Positions 27,401 to 36,804 of a stretch of DNA of 64,000 nucleotides are shown here, in pieces; positions within the stretch are counted from its first letter, which is position 1, and every line of letters starts with the position of its first letter. The position numbers were made by a program, and so were the translations under genes. The notes beneath the pieces are model-generated. The model searched no databases, was not told the origin of the DNA, and saw only the letters and a list, made by a program, of their open reading frames with translations. The DNA comes from Ruminococcus sp. (GTDB lineage Bacteria; Bacillota; Clostridia; Oscillospirales; Ruminococcaceae), in NCBI GenBank assembly GCA_021199305.1, contig JAJQIH010000015.1, positions 1-64,000 of the forward strand, read 5' to 3'.

Positions 27401-28251
27401 GACAGATGCTGATTGACGCCAATCCTCAGAACTTTTCCGACCTTTTGCAGATTTCTGGCTTGTCGCACGGAACAGACGTCTGGCTTGGAAATGCACAGGA
27501 GCTTATCAAAAACGGAACCTGCACCATTTCAGAGGTTATAGGAACCCGTGACAGCATTATGACCTATCTTATCTACCACGGCGTTGACCCGTCACGTTCA
27601 TTTAAGATAATGGAAATTACCAGAAAGGGTAATGCGCCAAAGCTCTTGACCGAAGAAATGAAGCAGGATATGCTTGACCACGACGTTCCGCAATGGTACA
27701 TAGATTCCTGTATGAAGATAAAGTATATGTTCCCGAAGGCACACGCTGCCGCTTATGTAACTGCGGCAATACGCTTAGCGTGGTTTAAGATACATTATCC
27801 GCTTGAATTTTACTCTGCATTTTTTACCGTCCGTGGCGAAGATTTTGACGCTCTGAGCGCAATGCAGGGCAAGGACGGCGTTCAGTTTAAAATCAAAGAG
27901 CTGAAGCTTCGGGAAAATAAAACTGCAAAGGACGAGGGAACGCTTGATACGCTGATGATAATCAATGAAATGCTTTGCAGGGGCTATGAGTTTTTGCCGA
28001 TAGATATAAATAAAAGCCATGCGACCATTTACAAGGTCGAGGACGGAAAGCTAAGGCTGCCGTTTGTTTCATTGCAGGGCGTTGGCGGAGTTGCCGCCAG
28101 GAGCGTTTACGATGCAGTACAAAAGGGCGATTTTCTGTCGGTAGAGGAGCTTCAGGATCAGGCAGGAGTTTCAAAAACTGTCATTGAAGCGCTCGAATCG
28201 GTAGGCGCATTCGGCGATTTGCCAAAAAGTAACCAGCTTACACTATTTTAA
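24481..28251 (+). CDS. polC: DNA polymerase III alpha subunit, PolC type, without the exonuclease domain
   Basis: Replicative polymerase with 1256 residues, against about 1440 for Bacillus PolC. Order: N-terminal domain, OB fold (about 230-335), PHP ([15 protein letters not shown] from about 339), zinc-binding segment (CPKC near 727 and CPNC), palm Asp783 and Asp785 in [12 protein letters not shown], and the remaining fingers and C-terminal regions. In standard PolC a DEDD 3'-5' exonuclease of about 180 residues interrupts the PHP domain after IYGMEA. Here IYGIEAYEV (residue 401) runs through about 20 residues into [22 protein letters not shown], so that insert is absent. The reading frame is intact. 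Proofreading must come from the PHP domain, a separate DnaQ, or be lacking. The start has AAAGGAAA. Confidence 0.95.
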   Translation: MEKFYFGNFFEEYKKLIPRSCENARILKLYTNEAKTMLKCVCSFDELAPYMDIKTAEKNLRDSLSLERFVLEPHFNPSLFCAEYFPEVVLFLKDRFSVVNGFFDGASCTYSDGNLEISLRNGGYSLLKNAGIDTALPSLISELFSLNVAVKFTGTLGLDKQQAELDHQKALESIPLPEFVPNKTKAPDDEFTHCTVDFTKYMLDGKNAVILKGKKIPQDAEITPMDSLDVDTEGAVVWGDVFEIDTRETKTGMLIANIFVTDYTNSFAVKMLGSSNKRARLSKEKLSSILENIKKGSTLIIKGNVVEDQYDRTVNIEPDDIMLVKRILKKDTYEQKRVELHCHTNMSAMDALTPADKLVKRAFSWGHKALAITDHGVCQGFPDAMYCVDKIRKDGGDFKVIYGIEAYEVNDDNGENPLEVKKPYHQIILVKDKVGLKNLYKLVSYSNLNYFYKCPRIPKSELIKHREGLIVGSACEAGEVIQAYLRGESYEDIKKIASFYDYLEIQPISNNSFMLRSDREPYDKIKTNQDLIDINLFVIKLGEDLNKPVCATGDVHFMDESDSIFRAILQAGQGYTDADRQPPIYLKTTDEMMQEFIPYLGEEKAREVVITNTNLIADMTDPELRAFPKGTFTPHIEGANEELEDICWKRAKEIYGDPLPEIVYNRLKRELDSIIKHGFAVLYVIAKRLVANSVENGYQVGSRGSVGSSFVASMSGISEVNPLVPHYVCPKCKYSEFITDGSIGSGYDLPPKKCPNCGEELNRDGHDIPFETFLGFNGDKSPDIDLNFSGDYQSKAHKYTEELFGRDHVFKAGTIASIAEKTAKGFVLKYLEERGRTATPAEIQRLALGCTGVKRTTGQHPGGMVVIPDDYEVYDFTPVQHPAEKTDVDIITTHFDFNSLHDTILKLDELGHDVPTLYKYLEDMTGLDVTKVDMSDKDVYSLFTSTEALGVTPEEIGSQTGTLAIPEMGTPFVRQMLIDANPQNFSDLLQISGLSHGTDVWLGNAQELIKNGTCTISEVIGTRDSIMTYLIYHGVDPSRSFKIMEITRKGNAPKLLTEEMKQDMLDHDVPQWYIDSCMKIKYMFPKAHAAAYVTAAIRLAWFKIHYPLEFYSAFFTVRGEDFDALSAMQGKDGVQFKIKELKLRENKTAKDEGTLDTLMIINEMLCRGYEFLPIDINKSHATIYKVEDGKLRLPFVSLQGVGGVAARSVYDAVQKGDFLSVEELQDQAGVSKTVIEALESVGAFGDLPKSNQLTLF

Positions 28252-28263
28252 TTTGAAAAAGGC

Positions 28264-28292
28264 TTGACAAGAGATAGCTTTTGTGTTATTAT
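28264..28292 (+). promoter_or_regulatory. SigA promoter of the his operon
   Basis: TTGACA at 28264-28269, 17-bp spacer, TATTAT at 28287-28292. Confidence 0.88.
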
Positions 28293-28301
28293 GCTATCAT
28301 A

Positions 28302-28332
28302 TTAGCGTGGCAGCACTTTAGCACGCTAAAGT
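28302..28332 (+). promoter_or_regulatory. palindromic leader element of the his operon (candidate operator)
   Basis: Two overlapping inverted repeats follow the promoter. TTAGCGTG (28302-28309) pairs with CACGCTAA (28322-28329). ACTTTAGC-AC-GCTAAAGT (28315-28332) is an 8-2-8 palindrome. Neither has a T-run, and no T-box is visible. Placement just after the transcription start suits a repressor site. A TrpR-like YerC/HisR regulator is known to control his genes in Firmicutes, but matching this site to it is a guess. Confidence 0.6.
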
Positions 28333-28354
28333 AAGCTTGAACGGAGAGGTACAG

Positions 28355-29569
28355 ATGAAAAGATACGAGCTAATAACTCCTGAGGGAACCAAGGATTTGC
28401 TTTTTGACGAATGCTTAGCCAAAAGGGAGATAGAAAAAAGGCTTTCAGATATATTTAAAAGTCACGGCTACAGCGAGGTTGTAACAACGGGAATTGAGTT
28501 TTACGACGTATTTTCCAAAGGATCAAGAACCGTCAAGCAGGAAGCGCTTTACAAGCTGACCGACTCAAAGGGCAGACTTATAGTTTTGCGCCCAGATTCG
28601 ACAATTCCTATAGCAAGACTTGTTGCAACAAGACTGAAGGATGCGCCGCTGCCGCTAAGGCTTTATTATAATCAGGCGTATTTTGAAAACAACGCTTTGC
28701 TGAAAGGACATTCCGACGAGGTAACTCAGGCGGGCGTTGAGCTTATTGGCACTAAGTCAAGACGAGCTGATTTTGAAATTTTATCTTTAGCTGTTGAAGC
28801 GTTGTCAGCGGTCGAGCCTGAAAACTTCAGAATTGAAATCGGAAATGTAGGAATCTTCAAAGAGCTTGTCGCACAGTTAGGAGTTGACAAGGATACCGCT
28901 GAGCAGATAAGATACCTTATAGTAAACAAGAACTATCCAGCTTTAGGCGACCTGCTCGATACCTTTGGCGACAATGACGTTATCAGGGCGTTAAAGGAGC
29001 TTCCCCGACTTTTTGGTAAGGAGGAGGTTTTCGAGCGAGTTGAAAAGCTTTTTGTAAACGATACTATAAAGTCAATCTTAGACGACTTGAAGTACGTCTA
29101 CGAGTCGCTCTTAACGCTTGGAATCAAGGACAATCTGTCGGTTGACCTCGGAGCCGTCAACAGGATTGACTACTATACAGGTCTTACCTTTAAAGGCTAT
29201 TTAGAGGGAATAGGCGAGGACGTGCTTGCAGGAGGAAGATATAATCATCTTATCTCTGAGTTTGGTTACGACCAACCTGCAACCGGCTTTGGAATAAACG
29301 TAAACGCTTGTACATCTCTTCTTCTCAAAAACGGTAACGCTCCGAAAACAAGCGTCAGCGATGTTATCGTGTATAGCGAAATGCCGGACGTTATGAAGGC
29401 TATATGCTATTCAAATAAGCTTGCAAAAAGCGGGGTAGCTGTTGAAAATTCAGTTTTTGAAACGCTTCAGGAAACAAAAGAATATGCGCTGCAAAAGGGA
29501 ATAAAAAAGCTCGTAGTTGTAGCAGACGATATAGAAGAAATTGATATGAAGGGCGGTGAGCAGGTATGA
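28355..29569 (+). CDS. hisZ: ATP phosphoribosyltransferase regulatory subunit
   Basis: Histidyl-tRNA-synthetase-like subunit that pairs with short-form HisG and carries the histidine-feedback function. It has 404 residues. It shows the class II catalytic-core motifs (TPEGTKDLLFDE, LRPDSTIPIARLVATRL, GRYNHLISEFG) but no full anticodon domain. Adjacent hisG of short form supports hisZ rather than hisS. The start at 28355 has GGAGAGG at 28343-28349. It is the first gene of the his operon; its stop overlaps hisG in ATGA. Confidence 0.94.
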   Translation: MKRYELITPEGTKDLLFDECLAKREIEKRLSDIFKSHGYSEVVTTGIEFYDVFSKGSRTVKQEALYKLTDSKGRLIVLRPDSTIPIARLVATRLKDAPLPLRLYYNQAYFENNALLKGHSDEVTQAGVELIGTKSRRADFEILSLAVEALSAVEPENFRIEIGNVGIFKELVAQLGVDKDTAEQIRYLIVNKNYPALGDLLDTFGDNDVIRALKELPRLFGKEEVFERVEKLFVNDTIKSILDDLKYVYESLLTLGIKDNLSVDLGAVNRIDYYTGLTFKGYLEGIGEDVLAGGRYNHLISEFGYDQPATGFGINVNACTSLLLKNGNAPKTSVSDVIVYSEMPDVMKAICYSNKLAKSGVAVENSVFETLQETKEYALQKGIKKLVVVADDIEEIDMKGGEQV

Positions 29570-30192
29570 AGCCGCTGAGAATTGCGCTTACAAAGGGAAG
29601 ACTTGAAAAGGATACCGTTTCACTTTTTGAAAGAATAGGTTACGACTGCACTGCAGTAAGAGAAAAGGGCAGAAAGCTTATTCTGCCTGTCGGCGACGGA
29701 GAACTTGAGGTTGTATTAGCCAAAGCAAACGACGTTATAACTTATGTAGAGCATGGCGTTTGCGATATGGGAGTTGTCGGAAAAGATACAATTATGGAAA
29801 TGGGCGGCTCGTTTTTTGAGCTTTGCGATTTAGGCTTCGGCAGGTGTAAATTCGCCCTTGCGACAAAGAAAGGCTTAAAGTTTTACGGCGGCTATGGAGT
29901 TAAAACGATAGCTACAAAGTACCCGAATGTTTCGAGAAGTTATTTCGAAAGCAAGGGTATGGATATTGAAGCGATAAAGATTGAAGGCTCGGTTGAGCTT
30001 GCGCCGCTTTTAGAGCTTTCGGACGGAATAGTTGATATTGTTGAAACGGGTACAACCCTTAAAGAAAACGGACTCGAAGTTATCGAGGAGATAGCTCCTA
30101 TTTCAGCAAGAGTAATAGTAAACAGAGTTTCTATGAAGCTAAGACAAAAGGAAATCGAACAGCTTTTGTCGCTGATGGAAAACAACAAATAG
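29566..30192 (+). CDS. hisG: ATP phosphoribosyltransferase, short form
   Basis: First histidine step: ATP and PRPP give phosphoribosyl-ATP. It has 208 residues, the short form without the C-terminal regulatory domain, which fits the presence of hisZ. Motifs include IALTKGRLEKDTVSLFE and the PRPP-binding IVDIVETGTTLKENGL. The ATGA overlap with hisZ suggests matched synthesis of the two subunits. Confidence 0.96.
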   Translation: MKPLRIALTKGRLEKDTVSLFERIGYDCTAVREKGRKLILPVGDGELEVVLAKANDVITYVEHGVCDMGVVGKDTIMEMGGSFFELCDLGFGRCKFALATKKGLKFYGGYGVKTIATKYPNVSRSYFESKGMDIEAIKIEGSVELAPLLELSDGIVDIVETGTTLKENGLEVIEEIAPISARVIVNRVSMKLRQKEIEQLLSLMENNK

Positions 30193-30206
30193 AGGTGTTT
30201 GAAAAG

Positions 30207-31499
30207 ATGATAAGGAAAATATATGCAAACGGCGTTGAAGAGAAGAAATTCTTTGAAGAGCTTGACAAGCGTTCAAGCGAAACCGATAAAAAGGTTACAG
30301 CCGTTGTAAATGAGATTATAGAAAATGTCAAGGCAAACGGCGACGGCGCAGTTAAGGCTTATACTGAAAAGTTTGACGGCAAGCTGCCTTTGTACTATGA
30401 AGTGCCGAGGGATGTTATAAACGACGCTTTGACGGACGCTTATGAAAATGATTACGAATTTGTCGAAGCGCTTTTAAACGCTCAGGAAAATATTACCGAG
30501 TTTCACCAAAGACAAAAGTCGCAGTCGTTTATTGACACGAAGGAAAGCGGAGTTGTTTTAGGACAGCGTGTAAGAGGACTGGAGCGTGTAGGACTTTACG
30601 TTCCAGGCGGCACAGCGGCTTATCCTTCAAGCGTTTTGATGAACGCTATTCCTGCAAAGATTGCAGGCGTCAAGGAAATAATTATGGTTACTCCGCCATT
30701 AAAGGACGGAAAGCCTAACCGAAATATTTTAGTAGCGGCGGCTATATGTGGAGTTGACAGAATATTTATGTGCGGCGGAGCGCAGGCTGTAGCAGCGCTC
30801 GCTTTCGGAACAGAGGAAATTCCAAAGGTTGACAAGATTGTAGGCCCGGGAAATATTTTCGTAGCGACAGCTAAAAAGCTGCTTTACGGCATAGTAGATA
30901 TTGATATGATAGCAGGGCCGAGCGAGATTTTAATTGTAGCTGACGAAACAGCAAATCCGAAGTACGTAGCGGCAGATCTTATGAGCCAGGCGGAGCACGA
31001 TAAGCTTGCGTCGTCTATACTTGTTACAACCAGCGAGAAGTTGGCTGACGAAGTAGTAGCTCAGATTGAACTTCAGATTCAGTCGCTTTCGAGAAAGGAA
31101 ATTATTGAGAGCTCGCTGTCTGACTACGGTGCGATTATTATTTGCAATACAAAGGACGAGGCTTGCGAAATGGCGAACAGATTGGCGCCTGAGCATCTTG
31201 AGGTTCTTTTTGAAAACCCGATGGAATATGTCGGAAGGCTTAACAATGCGGGTTCGATTTTCCTCGGTCAGTATGCGCCTGAGCCACTCGGAGATTATTA
31301 CGCTGGCCCTAACCACGTTCTGCCGACAAGCGGTACTGCAAGGTTCTTCTCGCCGCTTTCAGTAAACAGCTTTGAGAAGCGTTCAAGCTTTATTTATTAC
31401 ACTCAGGACGCTCTCTGCCAGGCAAAGGATGATATTGTGCTGATTGCTGAAAAAGAGGGACTTACAGCTCACGCAAATGCAATCAAGGCGAGATTTTAG
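30207..31499 (+). CDS. hisD: histidinol dehydrogenase
   Basis: Catalyses the last two steps, L-histidinol to L-histidine, with NAD and zinc. It has 430 residues. Markers are [51 protein letters not shown], the metal-site SQAEHD, and APEHLE with the catalytic Glu and His. The start at 30207 follows AGAGGTG; the GTG at 30195 overlaps that site. Confidence 0.96.
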   Translation: MIRKIYANGVEEKKFFEELDKRSSETDKKVTAVVNEIIENVKANGDGAVKAYTEKFDGKLPLYYEVPRDVINDALTDAYENDYEFVEALLNAQENITEFHQRQKSQSFIDTKESGVVLGQRVRGLERVGLYVPGGTAAYPSSVLMNAIPAKIAGVKEIIMVTPPLKDGKPNRNILVAAAICGVDRIFMCGGAQAVAALAFGTEEIPKVDKIVGPGNIFVATAKKLLYGIVDIDMIAGPSEILIVADETANPKYVAADLMSQAEHDKLASSILVTTSEKLADEVVAQIELQIQSLSRKEIIESSLSDYGAIIICNTKDEACEMANRLAPEHLEVLFENPMEYVGRLNNAGSIFLGQYAPEPLGDYYAGPNHVLPTSGTARFFSPLSVNSFEKRSSFIYYTQDALCQAKDDIVLIAEKEGLTAHANAIKARF

Positions 31500-31522
31500 T
31501 TTTTGATGAAAGGAATAGTTCT

Positions 31523-32587
31523 ATGGAAAAATGGGAGGAGTACGTAAGAAGGGTAGTTCCGTATACGCCTGGCGAACAGCCAAAGGAAACGGACGTTATA
31601 AAGCTTAACACCAACGAAAATCCCTACCCGCCATGCGAGGGGGCAAAAAAGCTGCTTGAAAATTATAACAGCGATGATTTAAAGCTTTACCCGGACCCTG
31701 CCTGCACAGAGCTTGTTGACGCTATTGCGAAGGTGCAAAATGTAAAGCCTGAGAATGTGTTTGTGGGAATAGGTTCGGACGACGTTTTGTCAATGGCGTT
31801 TCTGACCTTTTTCGGAAGCGACAAGCCGATACTTTTTCCTGATATAACCTATTCGTTTTATGACGTCTGGGCGGATGTGTACAATATTCCGTACAAGACA
31901 AAACCGCTGGACGAGGACTTTGAAATCAAAAACGAGGATTATCTTGAACCAAACGGCGGAATAGTTTTTCCGAATCCTAACGCTCCGACGGGAGTTTACA
32001 AGGAAACACAAGAGATTGAGAAAATCATAAAGGCTAACAAGGATTCGGTTGTTATAATTGACGAAGCGTATATAGATTTCGGAGGTCAGTCATGCGTGCC
32101 GCTGATAAATAAGTACGATAATCTGCTGGTTGTCCAGACGTTTTCAAAATCAAGGTCGATGGCAGGAGTCAGAATCGGTTACGCAATCGGCAGCGAGCAG
32201 CTTATAAAGTTTATGAGCGATGTAAAGTTTTCGATAAATTCGTATACTTTAAACCGCTTGTCGCTGAAGCTTGGCGTTTTGGCACTTGAAGATACCGACT
32301 ACTTTAACAAGACGACGCAAAAAATTATCAGCACAAGAGAAAAGACAAAGACCCAGCTTGAATCGCTTGGCTTTAATTGCCTTGAATCAAAGAGCAACTT
32401 TATTTTTGCAAGTCACAAAAGCGTTTCGGCGGCAAAGATTTTTGAGGAGCTTAAAAAGAGAAGAATTTTCGTTCGCTACTGGAACAAGCCGAGGATTGAC
32501 AACCATCTGAGAATTACAATAGGAACTGATGAGCAAATGGAAAAGCTGATTTGTGCGCTTGAAGAAATTGTAGCGTGCGAAGATTAA
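31523..32587 (+). CDS. hisC: histidinol-phosphate aminotransferase
   Basis: PLP enzyme making histidinol phosphate from imidazole-acetol phosphate and glutamate. It has 354 residues. Visible signatures: KLNTNENPYPPC, FPNPNAPTG, IIDEAYIDFGG and the PLP-Lys motif FSKSRSMAGVRIGY. The C-terminal RITIGTDEQ carries the substrate Arg. An AAAGGAA site precedes the start. Confidence 0.96.
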   Translation: MEKWEEYVRRVVPYTPGEQPKETDVIKLNTNENPYPPCEGAKKLLENYNSDDLKLYPDPACTELVDAIAKVQNVKPENVFVGIGSDDVLSMAFLTFFGSDKPILFPDITYSFYDVWADVYNIPYKTKPLDEDFEIKNEDYLEPNGGIVFPNPNAPTGVYKETQEIEKIIKANKDSVVIIDEAYIDFGGQSCVPLINKYDNLLVVQTFSKSRSMAGVRIGYAIGSEQLIKFMSDVKFSINSYTLNRLSLKLGVLALEDTDYFNKTTQKIISTREKTKTQLESLGFNCLESKSNFIFASHKSVSAAKIFEELKKRRIFVRYWNKPRIDNHLRITIGTDEQMEKLICALEEIVACED

Positions 32588-32604
32588 ACCAAAGGAGGAT
32601 TATT

Positions 32605-33183
32605 ATGAGAACAGCTGAAATCAAGCGAACAACCAAAGAAACGGACATTGAAGTTTGTGTAAACCTTGACGGCGACGGCAGAGTGTCTGTTGATACAGGC
32701 ATTGGATTTTTCGATCATATGCTAAACTCCTTTGGGGTACACAGCGGTATTGATCTGAACGTTGTCTGCAGGGGCGACTTGAATGTTGACGGCCACCACT
32801 CGGTTGAGGACGTCGGAATAGTTTTAGGTCAGGCTTTTGCCAAGGCACTCGGCGATAAGTCAGGAATAGCACGCTTTGGAAGTGCTTTTGTACCAATGGA
32901 CGAAGCTCTCTGCTTTTGCGCATTGGATATAAGCGGCAGACCGTTTCTTGCCTTTGACGGAGAGCTGGATGATGAAAAGATAGGCGAGTTTGATACCTGC
33001 CTTACTGAGGAATTTTTCAGAGCGTTTGCTTTTAATTCGGGAATAACCCTGCACATTCGTAAGGAGTACGGCAAAAACGACCACCACATAGTTGAAGCTA
33101 TGTTTAAAGCTGTTGCTCACGCAATCAAGCAAGCGGTTACTGTAACTGGAAGCGATATACTTTCCACAAAGGGAGTGTTATAG
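32605..33183 (+). CDS. hisB: imidazoleglycerol-phosphate dehydratase
   Basis: Manganese-dependent dehydration of IGP to imidazole-acetol phosphate. It has 192 residues, the monofunctional form without the histidinol-phosphatase domain, so that phosphatase must be encoded elsewhere. The paired metal motifs are GIGFFDHMLNSF with DGHHSVEDVGI, and the second repeat with NDHHIVEAMFKA. The start at 32605 follows AAAGGAGGA. The hisH start is adjacent to its stop. Confidence 0.96.
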   Translation: MRTAEIKRTTKETDIEVCVNLDGDGRVSVDTGIGFFDHMLNSFGVHSGIDLNVVCRGDLNVDGHHSVEDVGIVLGQAFAKALGDKSGIARFGSAFVPMDEALCFCALDISGRPFLAFDGELDDEKIGEFDTCLTEEFFRAFAFNSGITLHIRKEYGKNDHHIVEAMFKAVAHAIKQAVTVTGSDILSTKGVL

Positions 33184-33798
33184 ATGATAGCAATAGTAGA
33201 TTACGGCGCAGGAAATATTTTTTCCGTAAAGAATGCGCTCGACTACTTGGGAGTTGAAAACTCATTGACAAAAAGTGCGGCTGAAATTCAGTCTGCCGAC
33301 GCTATAATTTTACCGGGCGTGGGAGCGTTTCCGTGGGCAATGGGAAAGCTTTGCGAAAGCGGGTTGGTTGATACTTTAAAGGCAGAGGCTAAGAAAAAGC
33401 CTTTCCTTGGAATTTGTCTTGGAATGCAGCTTTTATTTGATAAAAGCTATGAGTTTGAAGAGTGTAGCGGTTTGGGACTTATTTCTGGCTACGTTGATAA
33501 AATCGATGAGCCTGATCTGGTTATCCCTCATATGGGCTGGAACAAGCTTGTCTACAACCACGACTGCCCGTTGCTTGAAGGACTCAGCGACGACGAATAT
33601 GTTTATTTTGTTCACTCGTATAAAGCGTTTTGCGACGACAAAAATCTATGCGCTTATGTTGATTACGGCTCGCCTGTAACGGCATTGGTTTCAGATGGAA
33701 ATCTTTGCTTTGGAAGTCAGTTTCACCCGGAAAAAAGCGGCAAAACAGGACTTAAAATACTTGAAAACTTTGTCGGTCTTGCAAAGGAGAGAATATAA
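33184..33798 (+). CDS. hisH: imidazole glycerol phosphate synthase, glutaminase subunit
   Basis: Supplies ammonia to HisF. It has 204 residues of class I amidotransferase. It shows [25 protein letters not shown], the nucleophile-elbow Cys in [18 protein letters not shown], and the catalytic FHPEKSG. It directly abuts hisB and overlaps hisF by one base. No hisA lies between hisH and hisF, where many operons carry it. Confidence 0.96.
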   Translation: MIAIVDYGAGNIFSVKNALDYLGVENSLTKSAAEIQSADAIILPGVGAFPWAMGKLCESGLVDTLKAEAKKKPFLGICLGMQLLFDKSYEFEECSGLGLISGYVDKIDEPDLVIPHMGWNKLVYNHDCPLLEGLSDDEYVYFVHSYKAFCDDKNLCAYVDYGSPVTALVSDGNLCFGSQFHPEKSGKTGLKILENFVGLAKERI

Positions 33799-34553
33799 TG
33801 CTTGCAAAAAGAATTATACCCTGTCTTGACGTTCGTGACGGCAAGGTTGTAAAGGGAGTAAATTTTGAAGGAATAAAAGAGGTCGGCGACCCTGTTGAAT
33901 GCGCTTATGAGTACAATCTGCAGGGTGCTGACGAGATAGTTTTTTACGATATTATCGCTTCCCACGAGGGCAGAGGAGTCATGCTTGACGTTGTCCGTGA
34001 AACGGCGAAGAAGGTATTTGTGCCTCTTACTGTCGGCGGCGGAATCAAAACGGTTGACGATATCCGCAATACCCTTCGTGCCGGTGCTGATAAGGTTTCT
34101 GTCAATTCTCAGGCGGTTCAGAACCCTGAGCTTATAAGACAGGGAGCTGATATTTTCGGCTCGCAATGTATTTGCGTTGGAATTGATGCGAAGAAGGTTT
34201 CTGATAACAGGTGGACAGTTTATATAAACGGCGGAAGAATTGATATGAAGCTTGATCTGATAGACTGGGTAAAGCAGATAGAACAGCTGGGAGCAGGGGA
34301 AATCTGCCTAAATTCTATCGATACGGACGGCGTTCGTGGCGGCTTTGACCTGCAGATGCTAAGGGCGGTTGTAAACGCTGTAAAAATCCCTGTAATCGCA
34401 AGCGGTGGCGCAGGAAAGCTTTCTGACTTTGCCGAAGCCTTTCTCGAAACTGACTGCTCTGCGGCGTTGGCTGCAAGCCTTTTCCACTTCAGAGAGCTTA
34501 CCATCGACGACGTTAAAAACGATTGCCGCCAAAAGGGAATTGTGGTGAGGTAA
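33798..34553 (+). CDS. hisF: imidazole glycerol phosphate synthase, cyclase subunit
   Basis: TIM-barrel cyclase that forms IGP and AICAR from PRFAR and HisH-derived ammonia. It has 251 residues. Catalytic Asp residues lie in [17 protein letters not shown] and in CVGIDAKK. The two phosphate-binding sites appear as [11 protein letters not shown] and [10 protein letters not shown]. The start shares a base with the hisH stop. It is a standard HisF, with no sign that it also does the HisA reaction. Confidence 0.96.
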   Translation: MLAKRIIPCLDVRDGKVVKGVNFEGIKEVGDPVECAYEYNLQGADEIVFYDIIASHEGRGVMLDVVRETAKKVFVPLTVGGGIKTVDDIRNTLRAGADKVSVNSQAVQNPELIRQGADIFGSQCICVGIDAKKVSDNRWTVYINGGRIDMKLDLIDWVKQIEQLGAGEICLNSIDTDGVRGGFDLQMLRAVVNAVKIPVIASGGAGKLSDFAEAFLETDCSAALAASLFHFRELTIDDVKNDCRQKGIVVR

Positions 34554-34581
34554 GAGAGCGAACAACTTAGTGAGGTATAAT

Positions 34582-34932
34582 ATGAGTAAAATTAAAATTG
34601 ATCCTAACGATCTTGACAAATATTTTGAAAAGGCGGAGCTTACTCCTGCAATTGCGTTTGACGTTGATACAAAGACGGTTCTAATGCTTGCTTATATGAG
34701 CAAGGAGAGCCTGAAAAAAACGCTTGAAACAGGCTATACCTGGTACTATAGCCGTTCAAGGCAGGAGCTTTGGAACAAGGGCGCAACAAGCGGACATCTG
34801 CAAAAGGTAGTTTCAATTTACGCCGACTGCGACAACGATACTTTTCTTTTGAATGTAAGGCAGACTGGCGCCGCTTGTCACACAGGCTCATACAGCTGCT
34901 TTTTCAACGAAATTTACAATGAGGAGAATTAA
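34582..34932 (+). CDS. hisI: phosphoribosyl-AMP cyclohydrolase
   Basis: Third histidine step, opening the adenine ring of PR-AMP; zinc enzyme. It has 116 residues, with no fused HisE domain. The conserved motifs are [38 protein letters not shown], and the Cys-containing GAACHTG. The start at 34582 follows TGAGGT. hisE follows after two bases. Confidence 0.95.
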   Translation: MSKIKIDPNDLDKYFEKAELTPAIAFDVDTKTVLMLAYMSKESLKKTLETGYTWYYSRSRQELWNKGATSGHLQKVVSIYADCDNDTFLLNVRQTGAACHTGSYSCFFNEIYNEEN

Positions 34933-34934
34933 CA

Positions 34935-35273
34935 ATGACAGTTTACGAGGAAATCTTTGAGGTTTTAAAGCTTCGCAAAAAGGCATTCGACGAGGGAAAC
35001 GCACCTGAAAAGTCGTATACCTGCTATCTTTTTGAAAAGGGAGTGGATAAGATTTGCAAAAAGGTAGGCGAGGAAGCTGCCGAAACTATTATTGCGGCGA
35101 AAAACAACGACAACGACGAGCTTAAAAACGAAATCAACGACCTTCTGTACCACGTTATGGTGCTTGCAGTAAATCAAGGACTTGAATGGTCGGACGTTGA
35201 AAAGGTTCTGGACGAGCGAAACGAGAAGATCGGAAACTTAAAGGAGTTTCATCAGGTCGACAAGAATACTTAA
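34935..35273 (+). CDS. hisE: phosphoribosyl-ATP pyrophosphatase
   Basis: Second histidine step, PR-ATP to PR-AMP. It has 112 residues of the all-helical MazG-like fold, with the metal-binding motif VGEEAAETIIAAKN and ELKNEINDLLYHVMV. The start has GAGGAG just upstream, from the end of hisI. Last gene of the his operon, closed by a terminator. Confidence 0.95.
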   Translation: MTVYEEIFEVLKLRKKAFDEGNAPEKSYTCYLFEKGVDKICKKVGEEAAETIIAAKNNDNDELKNEINDLLYHVMVLAVNQGLEWSDVEKVLDERNEKIGNLKEFHQVDKNT

Positions 35274-35279
35274 AAACAG

Positions 35280-35310
35280 ACCCTTGGCAAATTCGATTTG
35301 CTAAGGGTTT
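35280..35310 (+). terminator. terminator of the his operon
   Basis: ACCCTTgGCAAAT and ATTTGCtAAGGGT form a long stem (35280-35308) around TCG with one mismatch. The T-tail is short (TTT then CATTATAT). Confidence 0.75.
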
Positions 35311-35395
35311 CATTATATGATTTTCTAAGTATCAAAATCCTGACACAATCAGAGCTTATAGTGAATGTATCAAATTGATAAGGAGAAGTGATTTT

Positions 35396-36736
35396 ATGAA
35401 ATTAAAAAGACTTTTGGCAGCTTTGATGTCGCTGTGCGTTTTTGCACTTTGCACAGGCTGTGACGACGATTCTGATAATTCGTCAGACACAACTACAACA
35501 ACTCCGACCACAACCACTACAACTGAAAACGAAACGACTACCACCACAACAACTACAGAAAGCACAACCACAACTACCACCACAGCAACGGCTTCTGAGG
35601 CGGGCGCTTCAAACATTGAGATCTCAGACGCTCAGTCAACCAATACGACTCTCACATCAGGTTCTGCAACAGTTACCATTGGCGACAAGCAGATAACGCT
35701 TAACGGCGCATATATCATTGACGGAATTGAAGCGGAAATTGTTGGCGGTAGCTACGAATCAACTTCATCAGATCAGAACGTATTTCTTGTAATTAACGGC
35801 GGCAGCCTTGAAATTTCAAACGCTGTGATTAACAAGACCGGAGATGCATCCTCAAACGATTCTGAAAGAACCTCCGACGTTTCAGACGACTATAACTTCT
35901 ATGGACTGAATTCTGTAATATTAGTTGTCGGAGAGGGAAGCTCGGCTGAAATTGAAAACTGCACTATAAATTCTGAGAGCAGCGGAGCGAACGCAATATT
36001 CGCAACCGAAAGCGCAGAGGTTGACGTGGAAAATGTAGAAATCACCACAAACGGAAATTCTTCAAGAGGAGTATACGCTACTTACGAGGGCGAGATTGAA
36101 GCGGAGCATCTGACAATTACAACAAGCGGCGCTCACTGCGCTCCTATCGCAACGGACAGAGGCGGCGGATATGTATCGGTTGAGGATTCAATCGTTACCT
36201 CGTCAGGTGACGGAAGCCCAAGCGTTTATTCAACGGGCGAGATTTATGTTGAAAACGTAATCGGAACATCAGGTGATGCTCAGGCAGCAGTAATTGAGGG
36301 CAAGAACTCAATCACTATGGTAAACTGTGAGTTTACGGTAAATGGCGGAAGTAACGCTGTAATGCTCTATCAGAGTATGTCGGGCGATGCGGCTGACTCT
36401 GATGCTACAAGCTCCTGCTCAACGCTTACTATGAAGGACACAACGATTACAAATAATTCCGACGGAGTTGTTTTCTATATCACAAATACAAGCTCGATTA
36501 TAAATCTTTCGGGAACCAACACCTTCAGCGGTTCTGCCGACGAGCTTATTTCAGCGGCAACAGGAAACTGGGGCAACAGCGGTTCAAAAGGCGGAACCCT
36601 TACACTTAACGCTGACGGACAAACGCTGACAGGAAGCATTTCAGCTGACGATATAAGCAGCGTTTCAGTAACTCTTTCAAACGGCTCAACCCTTACAGGT
36701 TCAACCTCAGGAAGCGTTACAGTAAACGAAGAATAG
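35396..36736 (+). CDS. surface lipoprotein with Thr-rich linker and beta-helix-like repeats
   Basis: A 446-residue exported protein of unknown function. The N-terminus (MKLKRLL, hydrophobic core, LCTGC) fits a lipoprotein signal, with Cys22 as the likely lipidated residue, although the -3 position is Cys instead of Leu. A Thr/Glu-rich linker (about 30-72) follows. The rest is a Ser/Thr/Asn/Gly-rich repeat region with regular ITIG, IEGNS and VTVNG strand patterns, as in right-handed parallel beta-helix (pectate-lyase-like) folds. No catalytic set is apparent. It could bind or process polysaccharide at the surface. The start at 35396 has AAGGAG at 35380-35385. It lies alone between terminators. 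Confidence 0.8.
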   Translation: MKLKRLLAALMSLCVFALCTGCDDDSDNSSDTTTTTPTTTTTTENETTTTTTTTESTTTTTTTATASEAGASNIEISDAQSTNTTLTSGSATVTIGDKQITLNGAYIIDGIEAEIVGGSYESTSSDQNVFLVINGGSLEISNAVINKTGDASSNDSERTSDVSDDYNFYGLNSVILVVGEGSSAEIENCTINSESSGANAIFATESAEVDVENVEITTNGNSSRGVYATYEGEIEAEHLTITTSGAHCAPIATDRGGGYVSVEDSIVTSSGDGSPSVYSTGEIYVENVIGTSGDAQAAVIEGKNSITMVNCEFTVNGGSNAVMLYQSMSGDAADSDATSSCSTLTMKDTTITNNSDGVVFYITNTSSIINLSGTNTFSGSADELISAATGNWGNSGSKGGTLTLNADGQTLTGSISADDISSVSVTLSNGSTLTGSTSGSVTVNEE

Positions 36737-36765
36737 TTGGATTCGGTTTTTAACAGAACAAAAAC

Positions 36766-36803
36766 AAACAGCAGACTTGAATTTTACAAGCCTGCTGTTT
36801 TTT
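36766..36803 (+). terminator. Rho-independent terminator of the beta-helix lipoprotein gene
   Basis: AAACAGCAG (36766-36774) pairs with CTGCTGTTT (36792-36800), followed by more T to 36803. Confidence 0.87.
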
Positions 36804-36804
36804 G

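Noticed and set aside
26962-27468. Open frame of 168 codons on the minus strand inside polC
   Set aside because: It is antisense to the polymerase domain; the Arg/Ser-rich translation is typical of a shadow frame.
35356-35616. Val-rich minus-strand frame over the Thr linker of the lipoprotein
   Set aside because: The poly-Val arises from reading Thr-codon repeats on the opposite strand.
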